From: an uncultured Flavobacteriia bacterium
GTDB lineage: Bacteria; Bacteroidota; Bacteroidia; Flavobacteriales_D; Crocinitomicaceae
Length of the DNA: 41,146 nt
Direction of reading: 5' to 3'
Assembly (NCBI GenBank): GCA_903873915.1
Contig: CAIQQH010000047.1
Span: forward strand, 1 to 41,146
Shown here: in pieces, positions 18,327 through 28,400 of the stretch
Numbering within the stretch: the first letter of the stretch is position 1
How the letters are laid out: every line of letters begins with the position of its first letter
Notes under the pieces: model-generated
The model's database searches: none
What the model was told of the DNA's origin: nothing
The model's input: the letters and a program-made list of their open reading frames with translations, nothing else
Made by a program: the position numbers and the translations under genes

Positions 18327-19058
18327 ATGAACCATGAATTAAATCCTCGCATTTCTGCCGATTGCGTAATCTTTGGATTTGACCTGAACAAGCTCAATGT
18401 ATTGTTGATTGAACGAGAAACCGTTGTGGGTTTGGATACCTACAAGGCCCTACCAGGAGATTTAATTTTTGAAGATGAACCACTAGACACCGCGGCAAAT
18501 CGTGTGCTAAATGAACTAACCGGCTTGGAGGACATCTATTTGGAGCAGGTTGGAGCCTTTGGTGATCCCGACCGTTTGAGCAAGCCACAGGACCGTGCAT
18601 GGTTGAAGGCAGTGCGACAAGATCCGGATGCACGAGTTATTACAATCGGCTATTATTCATTGGTTGGCATGAACAATTATGTGCCTCAGCCGGCATCTTT
18701 TGCGCGCGCAGCGACATGGATTCCGATTGAGGAAATTGGTGAGTTGGCCTTTGACCACCGCCAAATTTTGGATGGTGCATTGAAAAAATTGAAGGAAAAA
18801 TTAAATGTGCAACCCATTGGATTCAATTTGCTTCCAGAGAAATTTACCTTGTCTCAGCTGCACCGACTATATGAAGCGATTTTAGGTGTTGAACTGGATA
18901 AACGGAATTTTCGCCGAAAAATGTTAAAAATGGATATCCTTGAAAGTTTGGAAGAGCGTCAAGAAGGGGTCCCTCACAAACCCTCTCAATTCTATAAGTT
19001 TAATGAACAGAAATACCACGATTTATTGAAAACAGGCTTCGATAATTTTGCGTTTTAA
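18327..19058 (+). CDS. Nudix-domain winged-helix transcriptional regulator (NrtR/AraR-like)
   Basis: This protein (243 residues from the ATG at 18327) has an N-terminal Nudix fold (about 1-145) and a C-terminal winged helix (about 155-235) with FTLSQLHRLYEAILG and LDKRNFRRKML, the hallmark of NrtR-type regulators. The Nudix box is degenerate: G44, E51, R59, E63 and G66 remain, but the box reads RVLNEL instead of REuxEE, so two metal-binding glutamates (positions 60 and 64) are lost. It probably senses a metabolite rather than hydrolysing one. Relatives in this phylum control arabinose and other sugar genes. It lies at the centre of the locus, divergent from the kinase operon and just before zwf. 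I chose ATG 18327 because upstream TTG and ATG codons (18309, 18315) overlap or precede the likely transcription start. Confidence 0.85.
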   Translation: MNHELNPRISADCVIFGFDLNKLNVLLIERETVVGLDTYKALPGDLIFEDEPLDTAANRVLNELTGLEDIYLEQVGAFGDPDRLSKPQDRAWLKAVRQDPDARVITIGYYSLVGMNNYVPQPASFARAATWIPIEEIGELAFDHRQILDGALKKLKEKLNVQPIGFNLLPEKFTLSQLHRLYEAILGVELDKRNFRRKMLKMDILESLEERQEGVPHKPSQFYKFNEQKYHDLLKTGFDNFAF

Positions 19059-19078
19059 AGGCATTCTTTGAGACTTCA

Positions 19079-19110
19079 TTTGAATTTCATGCATACTTAG
19101 TGTATTTTTG
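19079..19110 (+). promoter_or_regulatory. Promoter of the Entner-Doudoroff operon
   Basis: TTTG (19079-19082), 20 bases, then TATTTTTG (19103-19110) matches the Bacteroidota promoter consensus exactly. The -7 box is inside the operator at 19097-19117. A second TATTTTTG at 19123-19130 lacks a well-spaced partner. Confidence 0.6.
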
Positions 19111-19117
19111 ACATAAA
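19097..19117 (+). promoter_or_regulatory. Palindromic operator, site 4 (zwf operon)
   Basis: Core AGTGTATTTTTGACA with TTA on the left arm. It covers the -7 box of the predicted promoter, the arrangement expected for repression. Confidence 0.75.
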
Positions 19118-19151
19118 GCATGTATTTTTGTACCGCACTAACGCAACAACT

Positions 19152-20645
19152 ATGAAACCATCCAATGGGAAAAAGCAAGTAAAACCGATCAAACCATTTA
19201 ATGTGATCGTTTTCGGAGGGGATGGAGATTTGGCTTTTCGAAAGATTTATCCAGCGCTTTTTCATCGCTATGCAGACAACCAATTGACGGTTGATTTTAG
19301 CATTTTTCCAGTAACTCGATCAACTCGCAAACATGCGACATTTAAAGATGAGGTCAGAAAGTTCATCGCTGAATCTACGGACTATGCCGTAAAACCTGAG
19401 GTAATTGATGTGTTTATTTCACGCATTCACCTAAAATGTATCCCCGAACATGAGCTGGTCAATTACGAGGATTTGCAAAAGTCGCTCGAAAAAACACCCA
19501 ATCATCAGAATCTTTATTACTTATCCACTCCATCTGAAGCATTCGGTCCAATTTGCGCGTGCTTGAAGCACGCAGGATTGGTCAATTCAAGCAGCAAAGT
19601 AGTCTTGGAAAAACCTTTAGGAAATAGCCTTGCATCGTCACAAGAAATCAACTCAATGATTAGCAGTTGTTTTCATGAGAACCAGATATACCGCATCGAT
19701 CACTACTTGGGAAAGGAAACGGTACAAAATCTAATGGTGCTTCGTTTTGCAAATCACTTGTTTGAAAATGCGTGGAGCGCTGATCACATCGACAATGTAC
19801 AAATTACTGTAGCCGAAAGCCTTGGCGTTGAAAACCGCGGGGGATATTACGACAATAGTGGGGCTTTACTCGATATGGTGCAGAACCACTTGCTCCAATT
19901 GTTGTGTTTGATCGCTATGGAGCCGCCTTCTCGCTTGGAAGCCAATATTGTGCGTAATGAAAAGCTGAAAGTTCTTAACTCCCTGCGCTTGTTCAATAAA
20001 AAGTCGGTTGTGACGGAGACGGTTCGTGGCCAGTATACACGAGGAATTGTTGATGGAAAGCAATTGAATTCTTATTTGGAGGATATCGAAGAGTATGAGT
20101 CAAATACGGAAACTTTTGTTGCCATTCAAGCGCACATTGACAACTGGAGATGGAAAGGAACACCGTTTTATTTGAGAACAGGCAAACGAATGCCGAAACG
20201 CTACTCAGAAATTGTCATCAATTTCAAGTCGGTGAAACACAATGTGTTTTCGTATGAAGAAATTCCCGGGAACAGATTGATTATACGTCTTCAACCAGAA
20301 GAGCGCATCGAATTGGTGCAAATGACAAAGATACCTGGTCCTGGTGGATACCGCTATAAGCCAATTTCATTGAAACTGGATTACATGGATTCGTTCAATG
20401 AACGATTCCCTGAAGCGTATGAACGATTGATCGTCGATGTACTTCGTGGTGAACAAACATTGTTCATGCGCCAAGATGAATTGGAAGCAGCATGGATCTG
20501 GATTGAGTCTATCGTTGACGGATGGGCAGCATCCAAACAAAAGAATGTCTTATACGAAGCAGGAACTTGGGGTCCGGGTGAACAAATCATGAAGGAGGAT
20601 CACATGTGGTCAACATCTTACAGTTACCTCAATGACAACCTATAA
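19152..20645 (+). CDS. zwf: Glucose-6-phosphate 1-dehydrogenase
   Basis: The enzyme (497 residues from ATG 19152) oxidises glucose-6-phosphate to 6-phosphogluconolactone in the cytosol. VFGGDGDLAFRKIYPALF (about residues 20-37) is the dinucleotide-binding motif, slightly changed from the usual GASGDLA; RIDHYLGKE (181-189) is the substrate-binding signature with K188; H246 in MVQNHLLQ is the catalytic base. Length is normal. A TTG at 19128 would extend the frame by eight codons, but the ATG is the better start because the predicted transcription start lies near 19117 and homologous sequence begins after it. It is first in the zwf-pgl-edd-eda operon, directly behind an operator, which sends glucose-6-phosphate from maltose into the Entner-Doudoroff route. 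Confidence 0.94.
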   Translation: MKPSNGKKQVKPIKPFNVIVFGGDGDLAFRKIYPALFHRYADNQLTVDFSIFPVTRSTRKHATFKDEVRKFIAESTDYAVKPEVIDVFISRIHLKCIPEHELVNYEDLQKSLEKTPNHQNLYYLSTPSEAFGPICACLKHAGLVNSSSKVVLEKPLGNSLASSQEINSMISSCFHENQIYRIDHYLGKETVQNLMVLRFANHLFENAWSADHIDNVQITVAESLGVENRGGYYDNSGALLDMVQNHLLQLLCLIAMEPPSRLEANIVRNEKLKVLNSLRLFNKKSVVTETVRGQYTRGIVDGKQLNSYLEDIEEYESNTETFVAIQAHIDNWRWKGTPFYLRTGKRMPKRYSEIVINFKSVKHNVFSYEEIPGNRLIIRLQPEERIELVQMTKIPGPGGYRYKPISLKLDYMDSFNERFPEAYERLIVDVLRGEQTLFMRQDELEAAWIWIESIVDGWAASKQKNVLYEAGTWGPGEQIMKEDHMWSTSYSYLNDNL

Positions 20646-21300
20646 TGACCTCACTTCCTTAGAAGAAGGAATCACGCAATCTATCGCGGGTCTTATTCGC
20701 TCAGCGATCGAATGGCATGGTTCAGCGCATATCCTTCTTTCGGGAGGAACAACACCTTTGGTGGTCTATGCGCGTTTATCGAAGCAGAACATTGAATGGA
20801 ATAAAGTATGGATTGGCTTGGTCGATGAACGCTATGTTCCATTAAACCATCCAAAAAATAACGAACGGGCCTTGAGAGAGGCATTGGGTGAAGTTGTCTG
20901 TGATCAAGCACATTTTATCGGAATGGTGCATGATGATGAGGATGCCGAACACAATTTATCGGTGGTTTCTGCAGAATACAAACCTTTCATGGACCGCACT
21001 GATTTCATCCTGTTGGGCATGGGAAAGGATGGACATTTTGCATCGCTCTTTCCGAATGACGACGCATCAGAAATTGATTTACGTACTGATTCGGTCAGGA
21101 TTCTTTGCACAACGGCACCCGATTTTCCGACGGAGCGAATCACATGCAGCAAAGGCATGCTGAAACAAGCCAAAGAAGTGGTATTGATGATTACCGGAAC
21201 GGAAAAAGAAACGATATTCAATGACAATAAAGAAAGCGGTTTGCCTGTGGGATATCTGCAGCGCGAATTCGGTCAGTTAAATGTATTTTACGCTCCTTGA
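20632..21300 (+). CDS. pgl: 6-phosphogluconolactonase (DevB/SOL type)
   Basis: A 222-residue cytosolic hydrolase that opens 6-phosphogluconolactone to 6-phosphogluconate. LSGGTTP (36-42), GLVDERYVP (62-70) and LGMGKDGHFASLFP (128-141) are the conserved motifs of the SOL/DevB family. The length is slightly below the usual 225-240. The gene starts inside the last codons of zwf (14-base overlap) and ends just before edd, so the three are translationally linked. Confidence 0.92.
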   Translation: MTTYNDLTSLEEGITQSIAGLIRSAIEWHGSAHILLSGGTTPLVVYARLSKQNIEWNKVWIGLVDERYVPLNHPKNNERALREALGEVVCDQAHFIGMVHDDEDAEHNLSVVSAEYKPFMDRTDFILLGMGKDGHFASLFPNDDASEIDLRTDSVRILCTTAPDFPTERITCSKGMLKQAKEVVLMITGTEKETIFNDNKESGLPVGYLQREFGQLNVFYAP

Positions 21301-21301
21301 T

Positions 21302-23098
21302 ATGAATAAAGTAATTCTAGATGTCACCCAACGAATCGTTGAACGCAGCAAGGAAACGCGTCAAGAGTACCTCGATGCCATGCACGAGCAGTTTCGAACG
21401 GTTCCCTCTCGATCAGGGCTGCAATGCGGAAACCTCGCACATGCCTACGCGGGATGTGGTCACGATGACAGGGCGAAACTGTCTGAGGATGTAGTGCCAA
21501 ACATTGGAATTATAACAGCCTACAACGACATGTTGTCGGCACACAAACCCTACGAACAGTATCCAGAGAAAATACGTGAATACGCACAAGCGCACAATGC
21601 CGTTGCACAGGTTGCAGGGGCAGTTCCAGCGATGTGCGATGGGGTGACGCAAGGTCAAGTGGGTATGGAGCTGTCGCTTTTCAGTCGAGATGTCATTGCG
21701 ATGTCGAGTGTCATTGGACTTTCTCACCGCATGTTTGATGCGATACTCAATCTTGGAATTTGTGATAAAATTGTCCCAGGACTCATGATGGGTTCCTTGC
21801 GATTTGGATACCTTCCAACGGTGTTTGTTCCAGCGGGACCAATGCCAACAGGAATAAGCAACGATGAAAAATCACAGATTCGTCAGGCTTATGCCGAAGG
21901 AAAAATTGGACGTACTGAATTGCTCAAAGGCGAATCAGATTCGTACCATTCACCGGGAACCTGTACCTTCTATGGAACGGCCAATAGCAACCAGATGCTC
22001 ATGGAAATCATGGGCTTGCAATTGCCGGGCTCAAGCTTCGTGAATCCGGGAACGCCTTTGCGCGATTTGTTGACGGAAGAAGCAGTGAAGTCTGCATTGG
22101 CTTTGAGCCGCAGAAAAGAATTCGGCGCGACGATGGCTGGAATGGTCACTGAAAAGACTATTGTCAATGCCATTATCGGCTTACTCGCAACAGGCGGATC
22201 TACGAACCATACCATTCACATCATTGCGATTGCACGCGCAGCAGGAATCATCATCAATTGGGATGACTTCTCAGATTTATCTTCAGTGATTCCATTGTTG
22301 GCGCGCGTATATCCAAATGGTGCTGCAGATGTCAATCATTTCCATGCAGCTGGCGGGGTTGGATTTGTGATGCGCTCATTGCTTGAGCATGGCTTGTTGC
22401 ATGATGATGTCAATACCATTCTTGGTCATGGCTTGTTGAATTTTACCATGGAACCGAGTATTGAGAGTGGAAAGTTGGTATGGCGCGAAGGCGCGAAGGA
22501 ATCATTGAATACAGCCATTGTACGGCCTGTATCTGACCCTTTCAAACCAGAAGGTGGAATCAAGGTCCTGAAAGGAAACATTGGTCGCTCGGTGATTAAA
22601 ACCTCTGCCGTAGATAACGAACATTTAATCGTTGAAGCACCTGCTATGGTATTCGATGAACAAGAAGATTTCATCGCTGCATTCAAACGAGGAGAATTGA
22701 ATAGAGATCTCATCGCTGTGCTAGCCTTTCAAGGGCCAAAACAAAATGGAATGCCAGAATTGCATCAGTTGACGCCTTCATTGACAATCCTTCAGAAACG
22801 CGGATTCAAAGTCGCGTTATTGACCGATGGGCGTATGTCGGGAGCTTCGGGTAAAGTACCTGCTGCGATCCACATGGTGCCAGAGGCAAGTGATGGAGGC
22901 TTTATAGGTAAAATTCAAACGGGCGACTTGTTGCGTTTGGATGCTGCAGCAGGAACATTGGAATGTTTAACAGAAGGTGTTGAAGCACGCGCTGTTCGTA
23001 CGAAGAAAGCGGCAACGCATGGTCTCGGCCGGGAGTTGTTTGCGCATGCACGACGCACGGTCAGTGACAGTGAACAAGGGGCTAGTTTTATTATTTAA
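21302..23098 (+). CDS. edd: 6-phosphogluconate dehydratase
   Basis: This 598-residue iron-sulfur enzyme dehydrates 6-phosphogluconate to 2-keto-3-deoxy-6-phosphogluconate (KDPG). Motifs of the IlvD/Edd family are all there: MCDGVTQGQ (111-119), C154 ([10 protein letters not shown]) and C221 ([13 protein letters not shown]) as probable cluster ligands, [13 protein letters not shown], and [14 protein letters not shown] near the C-terminus. The choice of Edd over dihydroxyacid dehydratase rests on the N-terminus ([13 protein letters not shown]), the length (about 600) and the neighbours. The start at 21302 fits this N-terminus; an in-frame ATG at 21281 lies within pgl. It is third in the operon. 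Confidence 0.94.
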   Translation: MNKVILDVTQRIVERSKETRQEYLDAMHEQFRTVPSRSGLQCGNLAHAYAGCGHDDRAKLSEDVVPNIGIITAYNDMLSAHKPYEQYPEKIREYAQAHNAVAQVAGAVPAMCDGVTQGQVGMELSLFSRDVIAMSSVIGLSHRMFDAILNLGICDKIVPGLMMGSLRFGYLPTVFVPAGPMPTGISNDEKSQIRQAYAEGKIGRTELLKGESDSYHSPGTCTFYGTANSNQMLMEIMGLQLPGSSFVNPGTPLRDLLTEEAVKSALALSRRKEFGATMAGMVTEKTIVNAIIGLLATGGSTNHTIHIIAIARAAGIIINWDDFSDLSSVIPLLARVYPNGAADVNHFHAAGGVGFVMRSLLEHGLLHDDVNTILGHGLLNFTMEPSIESGKLVWREGAKESLNTAIVRPVSDPFKPEGGIKVLKGNIGRSVIKTSAVDNEHLIVEAPAMVFDEQEDFIAAFKRGELNRDLIAVLAFQGPKQNGMPELHQLTPSLTILQKRGFKVALLTDGRMSGASGKVPAAIHMVPEASDGGFIGKIQTGDLLRLDAAAGTLECLTEGVEARAVRTKKAATHGLGRELFAHARRTVSDSEQGASFII

Positions 23099-23107
23099 TT
23101 AGAAGGT

Positions 23108-23665
23108 ATGCAACACGGAATAGACCAGGTCTTGGCAAAACATAGCATGATTCCCGTCGTCACGGTGAACTCAAAGGAGGAAACGGATATTGTCATGAAC
23201 CGCTTATTGGAGCAAAATATACATGTCGCGGAGATCACACTTCGAACGGAATATGCCCTCACCGCAATTGCACATGTAAAGAAAAATTATCCCACGATCG
23301 ATGTCGGAGTGGGAACGGTAATCTCTATTGGTCAAGTGGCGCCATTGGTTGACCTTGGAGTGGACTTCATTGTTTCACCTGGCGCCACGATGGATTTAAT
23401 CACGCACTTGAAGGATGGAACGATTCCATTTATTCCTGGAGCCGTTACACCATCAGAAATTATGTCGGGATTAGAAATGGGCTTGACGACATTTAAGTTT
23501 TTTCCTGCAAATTTATTCGGGGGCATAGACGCATTAAAGGCATATGGTCAAGTTTTTCCTGCGGTAAAGTTTTGTCCAACAGGAGGCATTAACGGCACAA
23601 CACATTCAGATTATCTCGCGCTTTCCAATGTGATCAGCGTTGGTGGATCATGGATGCTCAAGTAA
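23108..23665 (+). CDS. eda: KDPG aldolase (2-dehydro-3-deoxy-phosphogluconate aldolase)
   Basis: A 185-residue class I aldolase that splits KDPG into pyruvate and glyceraldehyde-3-phosphate. AEITLRT (41-47) includes the catalytic Glu42; VGVGTV (66-71); FKFFPANLFGG (129-139) holds the Schiff-base lysine K130; CPTGGI marks the phosphate loop. It is shorter than the E. coli enzyme (213) by about 28 residues, divided between both ends, but all active-site segments are present. Last gene of the operon, followed by a strong terminator. KHG aldolase activity is possible as a side reaction. Confidence 0.93.
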   Translation: MQHGIDQVLAKHSMIPVVTVNSKEETDIVMNRLLEQNIHVAEITLRTEYALTAIAHVKKNYPTIDVGVGTVISIGQVAPLVDLGVDFIVSPGATMDLITHLKDGTIPFIPGAVTPSEIMSGLEMGLTTFKFFPANLFGGIDALKAYGQVFPAVKFCPTGGINGTTHSDYLALSNVISVGGSWMLK

Positions 23666-23710
23666 TGGATTTTAACCAAAACTTAGGGAGGCATTAAGAC
23701 GGGTTGTTTA

Positions 23711-23736
23711 TCCCAGCCCTGGGTTTTAATCTGGGG
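23711..23736. repeat. REP-like GC-rich inverted repeat, copy 2
   Basis: TCCCAG / CTGGGG arms, 21 of 26 bases identical to 3297-3322, with all five differences C in copy 1 and T here. It lies between the convergent eda and susD genes, next to their terminator. Confidence 0.5.
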
Positions 23737-23746
23737 TTTTAAGATA

Positions 23747-23783
23747 AAAAAGGGGGAAGATTTCAACATCTTCCCCCTTTTTT
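23747..23783. terminator. Bidirectional terminator between eda and susD
   Basis: A long stem, AAAAAGGGGGAAGAT pairing with ATCTTCCCCCTTTTT around the loop TTCAAC, is flanked by A-run and T-run, so it can end transcripts from both the zwf operon and the sus genes. It is the strongest terminator in the window. Confidence 0.9.
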
Positions 23784-23807
23784 TTATGATTTGGTTTAAC
23801 CTAAGTC

Positions 23808-25391
23808 TTAGTATCCAGGATTCTGAATGAGATTCGTGTTCAACACGAGGTCCGCAGTTGGGATAGGGTATAAGTTCAAGTGGTCAGATACGCTAACTCC
23901 AGCGACATCTCCACCTTTAAATGGCCATACATACGTTCCACCAGTAAACAAGCCAAAGCGAATCAAATCGGTACGGCGTGTGCATTCCCAATGCAATTCA
24001 CGTGCACGCTCATCAATGATGTCATTTAAAGTCAGAGCTGAGAAGTTGGATGCTGCATTGCCATAAGCACGCTCACGCAGGTAGTTAACATAGGTCAATG
24101 CTGTCCCAGTGCTTCCGCTTCCACGTACTGCACATTCTGCATACATCAAATATACATCTGCCAAACGGAACATTGGGAAGTCGATGTCAACGAATGCGGA
24201 TGTCGCACTGTTTGAAGCAAGAGCCCCTGTAGATGTGATGTTCTGGTATTTCGGCAGTGCATACCCTTGTGTAAATGTCGACAAGCTGGTAATGTCTTTT
24301 GTTTGACCTGTTGTGTAGAATTGATAACGAGAATCTAAAGTGGTATCTGCAAATTTATTCACGAAAGGTGCTGTTGCGCGAAGTCCACCCCATTTGCCAT
24401 TTACGCCGTAATTTGCAGCGACCATTGACCCACCCAAAGAGGCACATACCATGAATGTTGTTCCTCCGTAGGTTTGGGCATTAATTCCGTCGTAAATCAC
24501 TGGGAAGATAATCTCTGGAGATGTGTTGTTGTCAGCACGGAAAAGATCTGTGTATTTATCGTCTAAGGCGAAACCACCTGTATTGATGATTTTAGAACAA
24601 TAGGTAGCACAATCAGTATAACGTTCTGTTCCTGTGTATACTTTTGAATTCAAATACATGCGTGCCAGTAGGAACTGAGCAGCAGAGCGGCTTGCATGTC
24701 CATATTCTGCTGGTGAAGCAAATGGAAGCTCGTTCTCAATCGCAATAAGTTCTGTTTCGATATAGTTGAATAGATCTGCACGCAAGATGCGATCTGGCAA
24801 GAATGCACCCACCTTATCTGCTTCCGTTACGAAAGGAACATTTCCAAATAAATCCATCGCGTGGTAGTAGCTCAAGGCCCGTAAGAAACGCGCTTCATTT
24901 CGGTACACACGGATGCGTGCTTTGTCCACTTCTGAGAAGCCGCGTTCCGACATTTTGTCATCACTCGATTCGCGGATGAACTCATTACATATGGTGATTT
25001 GGTAATACACGCGGTAGTACATTCCTTTGATGAATGAGGTCTCAGGTGACCATGTCATCTTGTTCAATTCGGGAATTCCTGGGTCATTCCATCCACAAAC
25101 AGCTTCGTCTGTTGGCAACTCTTGCAAGTTGAACAATACGCGCACATAGGCTGAGAATCCTTCGTCAATGCCTGCGATATCACCATTTCCAGCTGGACCT
25201 TTCAAACCTGTCATAGAAAGACCGGAGTACAATTTCGCCAATACATTGATGTAGTTGCTTGGATCACCGTAAATGACTTCAGCGTTCAACCCGTATTTTG
25301 GCGTTTGATTGAGTTGTTTTTTACACCCTGTGGTGAAAAGAATACTTATTCCAACGAAGAGGATAAGTGTATGTTTTAAAATATTCTTCAT
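23808..25391 (-). CDS. susD: SusD-family outer-membrane glycan-binding lipoprotein
   Basis: The 527-residue product has a lipoprotein signal with lipobox ending in C23 (LFTTGC), so it is anchored to the outer membrane. The SusD/RagB pattern follows: early NQTPKYGLNAE, TPR-like helices with NEARFLRALSYYHAMDLFGNVPFV (about 165-190), ARMYLNSKVY, and the C-terminal ERARELHWECTRRTDLIRFG and YPIPTADL typical of the family. It binds oligosaccharides at the cell surface and closes the lid of its SusC partner. It lies 11 bases after susC. Substrate is inferred as maltodextrin from the surrounding alpha-glucan enzymes. Confidence 0.92.
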   Translation of the reverse strand: MKNILKHTLILFVGISILFTTGCKKQLNQTPKYGLNAEVIYGDPSNYINVLAKLYSGLSMTGLKGPAGNGDIAGIDEGFSAYVRVLFNLQELPTDEAVCGWNDPGIPELNKMTWSPETSFIKGMYYRVYYQITICNEFIRESSDDKMSERGFSEVDKARIRVYRNEARFLRALSYYHAMDLFGNVPFVTEADKVGAFLPDRILRADLFNYIETELIAIENELPFASPAEYGHASRSAAQFLLARMYLNSKVYTGTERYTDCATYCSKIINTGGFALDDKYTDLFRADNNTSPEIIFPVIYDGINAQTYGGTTFMVCASLGGSMVAANYGVNGKWGGLRATAPFVNKFADTTLDSRYQFYTTGQTKDITSLSTFTQGYALPKYQNITSTGALASNSATSAFVDIDFPMFRLADVYLMYAECAVRGSGSTGTALTYVNYLRERAYGNAASNFSALTLNDIIDERARELHWECTRRTDLIRFGLFTGGTYVWPFKGGDVAGVSVSDHLNLYPIPTADLVLNTNLIQNPGY

Positions 25392-25402
25392 GGTTTCGTA
25401 GA

Positions 25403-28400
25403 TTAAAAGTCAAACGTCAAATTGAGTGAGTACATGCGTGGACGAGGATAAATGTTGTTATCGATTCCACCATTTACTTCAGGATCTTGTCCACTATATT
25501 TTGTAATCACAAGCACATTGGAAACGACAAGCGAAGCATTCAAACCAACTTTTTTCCCTGTCCATTCCATCTTACCGAAGTTATATCCAAGATTGATATA
25601 ATCCAAGCGAAGGAAGTTCGCTTTTTCCAAATAATGGTCGCTCAACAACTGACGCTCTGTGGTTTTTTGGAATTGTTCGTTGTAGTACAACTGTGAAATA
25701 TTACTCAGATATTGTTGTGTTCCATTCACGGATTGAAATGTTGCGTTGTTTGAGTGAATGTTGTTGTAGATGTATCCACCCAACTCGCTGCGCATGGAAA
25801 GTCCCAAATACCATTTTTTGTAGCTAAAGTTTAAAGTCATTCCGAGGAATACGTTTGGTGCTGCTTTGTGTGAAATGTAACGGTCGTCGATATTGATTAC
25901 TCCATCGCCATTTCGGTCTACAAATGCATCCAAATCCGTGTATTTTGTTCCTGTTGGATTACTAGGGTCGATTGGTGCACCTGACTCAATTGGATTTCCA
26001 TTGGCGTCGTATTGTTGCTCGTACACAAAGTAAGAGAAGGTTGGATTGCCCAATTGGTGAACTTGCACAGTGTTTCCAATTCCTCCAGAAATTCCTCCCA
26101 CCAAAATCCCTGGGCTATTAGGATCATTTACCTGTGATAGTTTCAACACGGTATTCTTGTTGTAGGTACCATTTACCATGATGTCGAAACGCATGTCCTT
26201 TTTCGCAATTACACCGATATTCGTGCTCACTTCAATTCCTTTATTGTTCATACTTCCCACATTCGTTAAAATCTGATTGGTGAAGTTTGACCCTGCAGGA
26301 ACAGGTACAGTTGCCAAAAGGTCTGTTGTTGTTTTCGTGTACAAATCTATCGAACCACTGATGCGGTCTTTCAAGAAGCCAAAGTCAAGTCCGACATTAT
26401 AACTTGCGGTTTGTTCCCATTTTAAATTTGCATCAAATCCTCCTGGACGGAATACCGTGTAGTATTGTCCACCAAAAGCATATTGTGCGCTAGTCGCTCC
26501 TTGATAGTAGTTTGAAATGTAGGCGTAATCACCGATCCCATCTTGCTGACCTGTAACCCCATAACCCCCGCGAATTTTTAAAAGGTTTAATCCTTTGATG
26601 CTTTTCATAAATTCTTCGTTGGTTATAATCCACGCTGCAGAAACAGATGGGAAAAGACCCCAACGGGTATCGGGACTGAAACGAGAAGATCCATCGCGAC
26701 GAAGTACAGCATTGAACACATACTTATTGTTGAAGGTGTAGATCAAACGACCATAGAAGGAAAGCAATGCATTTTTCGTATAGAATGGATTTGCTTCAGC
26801 AACTTGAATCACTGAATCAGGCTTCCCCAAACTGTATGTTGCGTTATTTGGACTTGCAGTGTACCAATCTTGGTATGAATACCCAAGTGTGACATCCACC
26901 AAGTGTTTTGATTTTTTTTCTCCGTTGTTGAAATTTGCGTAAGCTTCTAACAACTTGTTTCCTTTCGTTTGGCGGTATTGGCTATAACTTCCTAAAGAAA
27001 AATAACCAGATGCAGAGTTTACAGGAACTGTTACGCTACCTGATCCTTCAGATTGGTCAGTACCAGCATTCACAACAACTTTGACCATTGGGAAGAAATG
27101 AAGCTTGTAAGACAGTTTCACATTCCCAATCAAACGGTTCACCTTGCTCACATCTTCTCGAGAATAGAGTAATCCAACTGGATTTTTTGGTGCCAAAGTC
27201 ACAGGTTTACTGCCGTCCATCCACTCGTAATAGTTGTTGATTCCAGCAGTGTCATTCACAGGTTTTGTTGGATCGAAATAAGCCGCACCCAACGCGCCTC
27301 TGTTGGCAAAGAAATTTTGTGTATGTACAATTCGGGTGTTCAATTCCACTTGTAAATGCTTGTCGAAGAAGGATGGTGTCATGCTCAATGAAGCAGATGT
27401 TCTGTTGAACAAGTCACGACGGAGCAATCCATTTTCGTTTCGATTTCCCATAGATAAGCGGTATGGTAAATTCTTTATTCCTCCGGTTACTGAAGCGTTG
27501 TTGTCGGTGACAAAAGCATTGTGGAAGACTTGACGTTGCCAGTCTGTACTGGCAGTACCCAACAAAGCTGCTTGTGTGGCTGTTCCGTTCGTTGTAATCA
27601 AATTGCGGTATTCATCAGCACTTAATACATTGGCATATTTTGCTACTGTAGAAAGCGATTGCTTCGTATCTACAACCACCGTGACTTTATCATTAAGTCC
27701 TGTTCCTTTTTTCGTTGTAATGAGAATGACCCCATTGGCACCTCTCGAACCATAAATAGCTGTTGCAGAGGCATCTTTTAAAATGACGAAAGAGGCAATG
27801 TCATTCGGGTTAATGAGTGATAAGGGGCTCGAAGCTCCTGAGATTCCTCCGTTGTCCAAAGGAACACCGTCTACAACGATCAATGGATCGTTGCTCGCAT
27901 TGATGGATGTTCCACCGCGCAAACGAATGGTACTTCCTGATCCTGGCGCACCATCGTTGGAGTTTACTTTAACCCCTGCGGCTTTCCCCATGATGAGCTG
28001 TTCTGGTGTTGATACTGAACCCTGAACGAAATTCTTATCGGTCAAAACCGATGCAGAACCTGTCATATCGGTGGTGCGTGTTGTTCCATAGCCAATCACG
28101 ACTACCTCATCAATTTCTTGTACTGCAGAAACAAGAACGGCATCAGAAATCAATGTTTGATTCGCGCTCAAGGTAATTGACCGTGTCACCGTAGTGAATC
28201 CTGACGATCTGAAAATCAATTTGTAATCACCTGCAGGAATGTTCGTAATGGAATAATACCCTTTGTCGTTTGTCAAGGCCCCTCTAGATTGTCCTTCGAG
28301 AATGACTGATGCATTGTACAGAGGTTCATTCAAAGAGTCTGTTACGGTACCTTTGATCGTCGCTCCTTGGGCAAACGCTTCCGTGCTTGTCATTGCGACA

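Noticed and set aside
19128-19151. TTG start for zwf
   Set aside because: It lies within a TATTTTTG box just past the predicted transcription start; ATG 19152 fits the family N-terminus better.
21302-23098. Dihydroxyacid dehydratase (IlvD) reading of the dehydratase
   Set aside because: Same superfamily, but the N-terminus, the length near 600 and the zwf-pgl-eda neighbours point to Edd.
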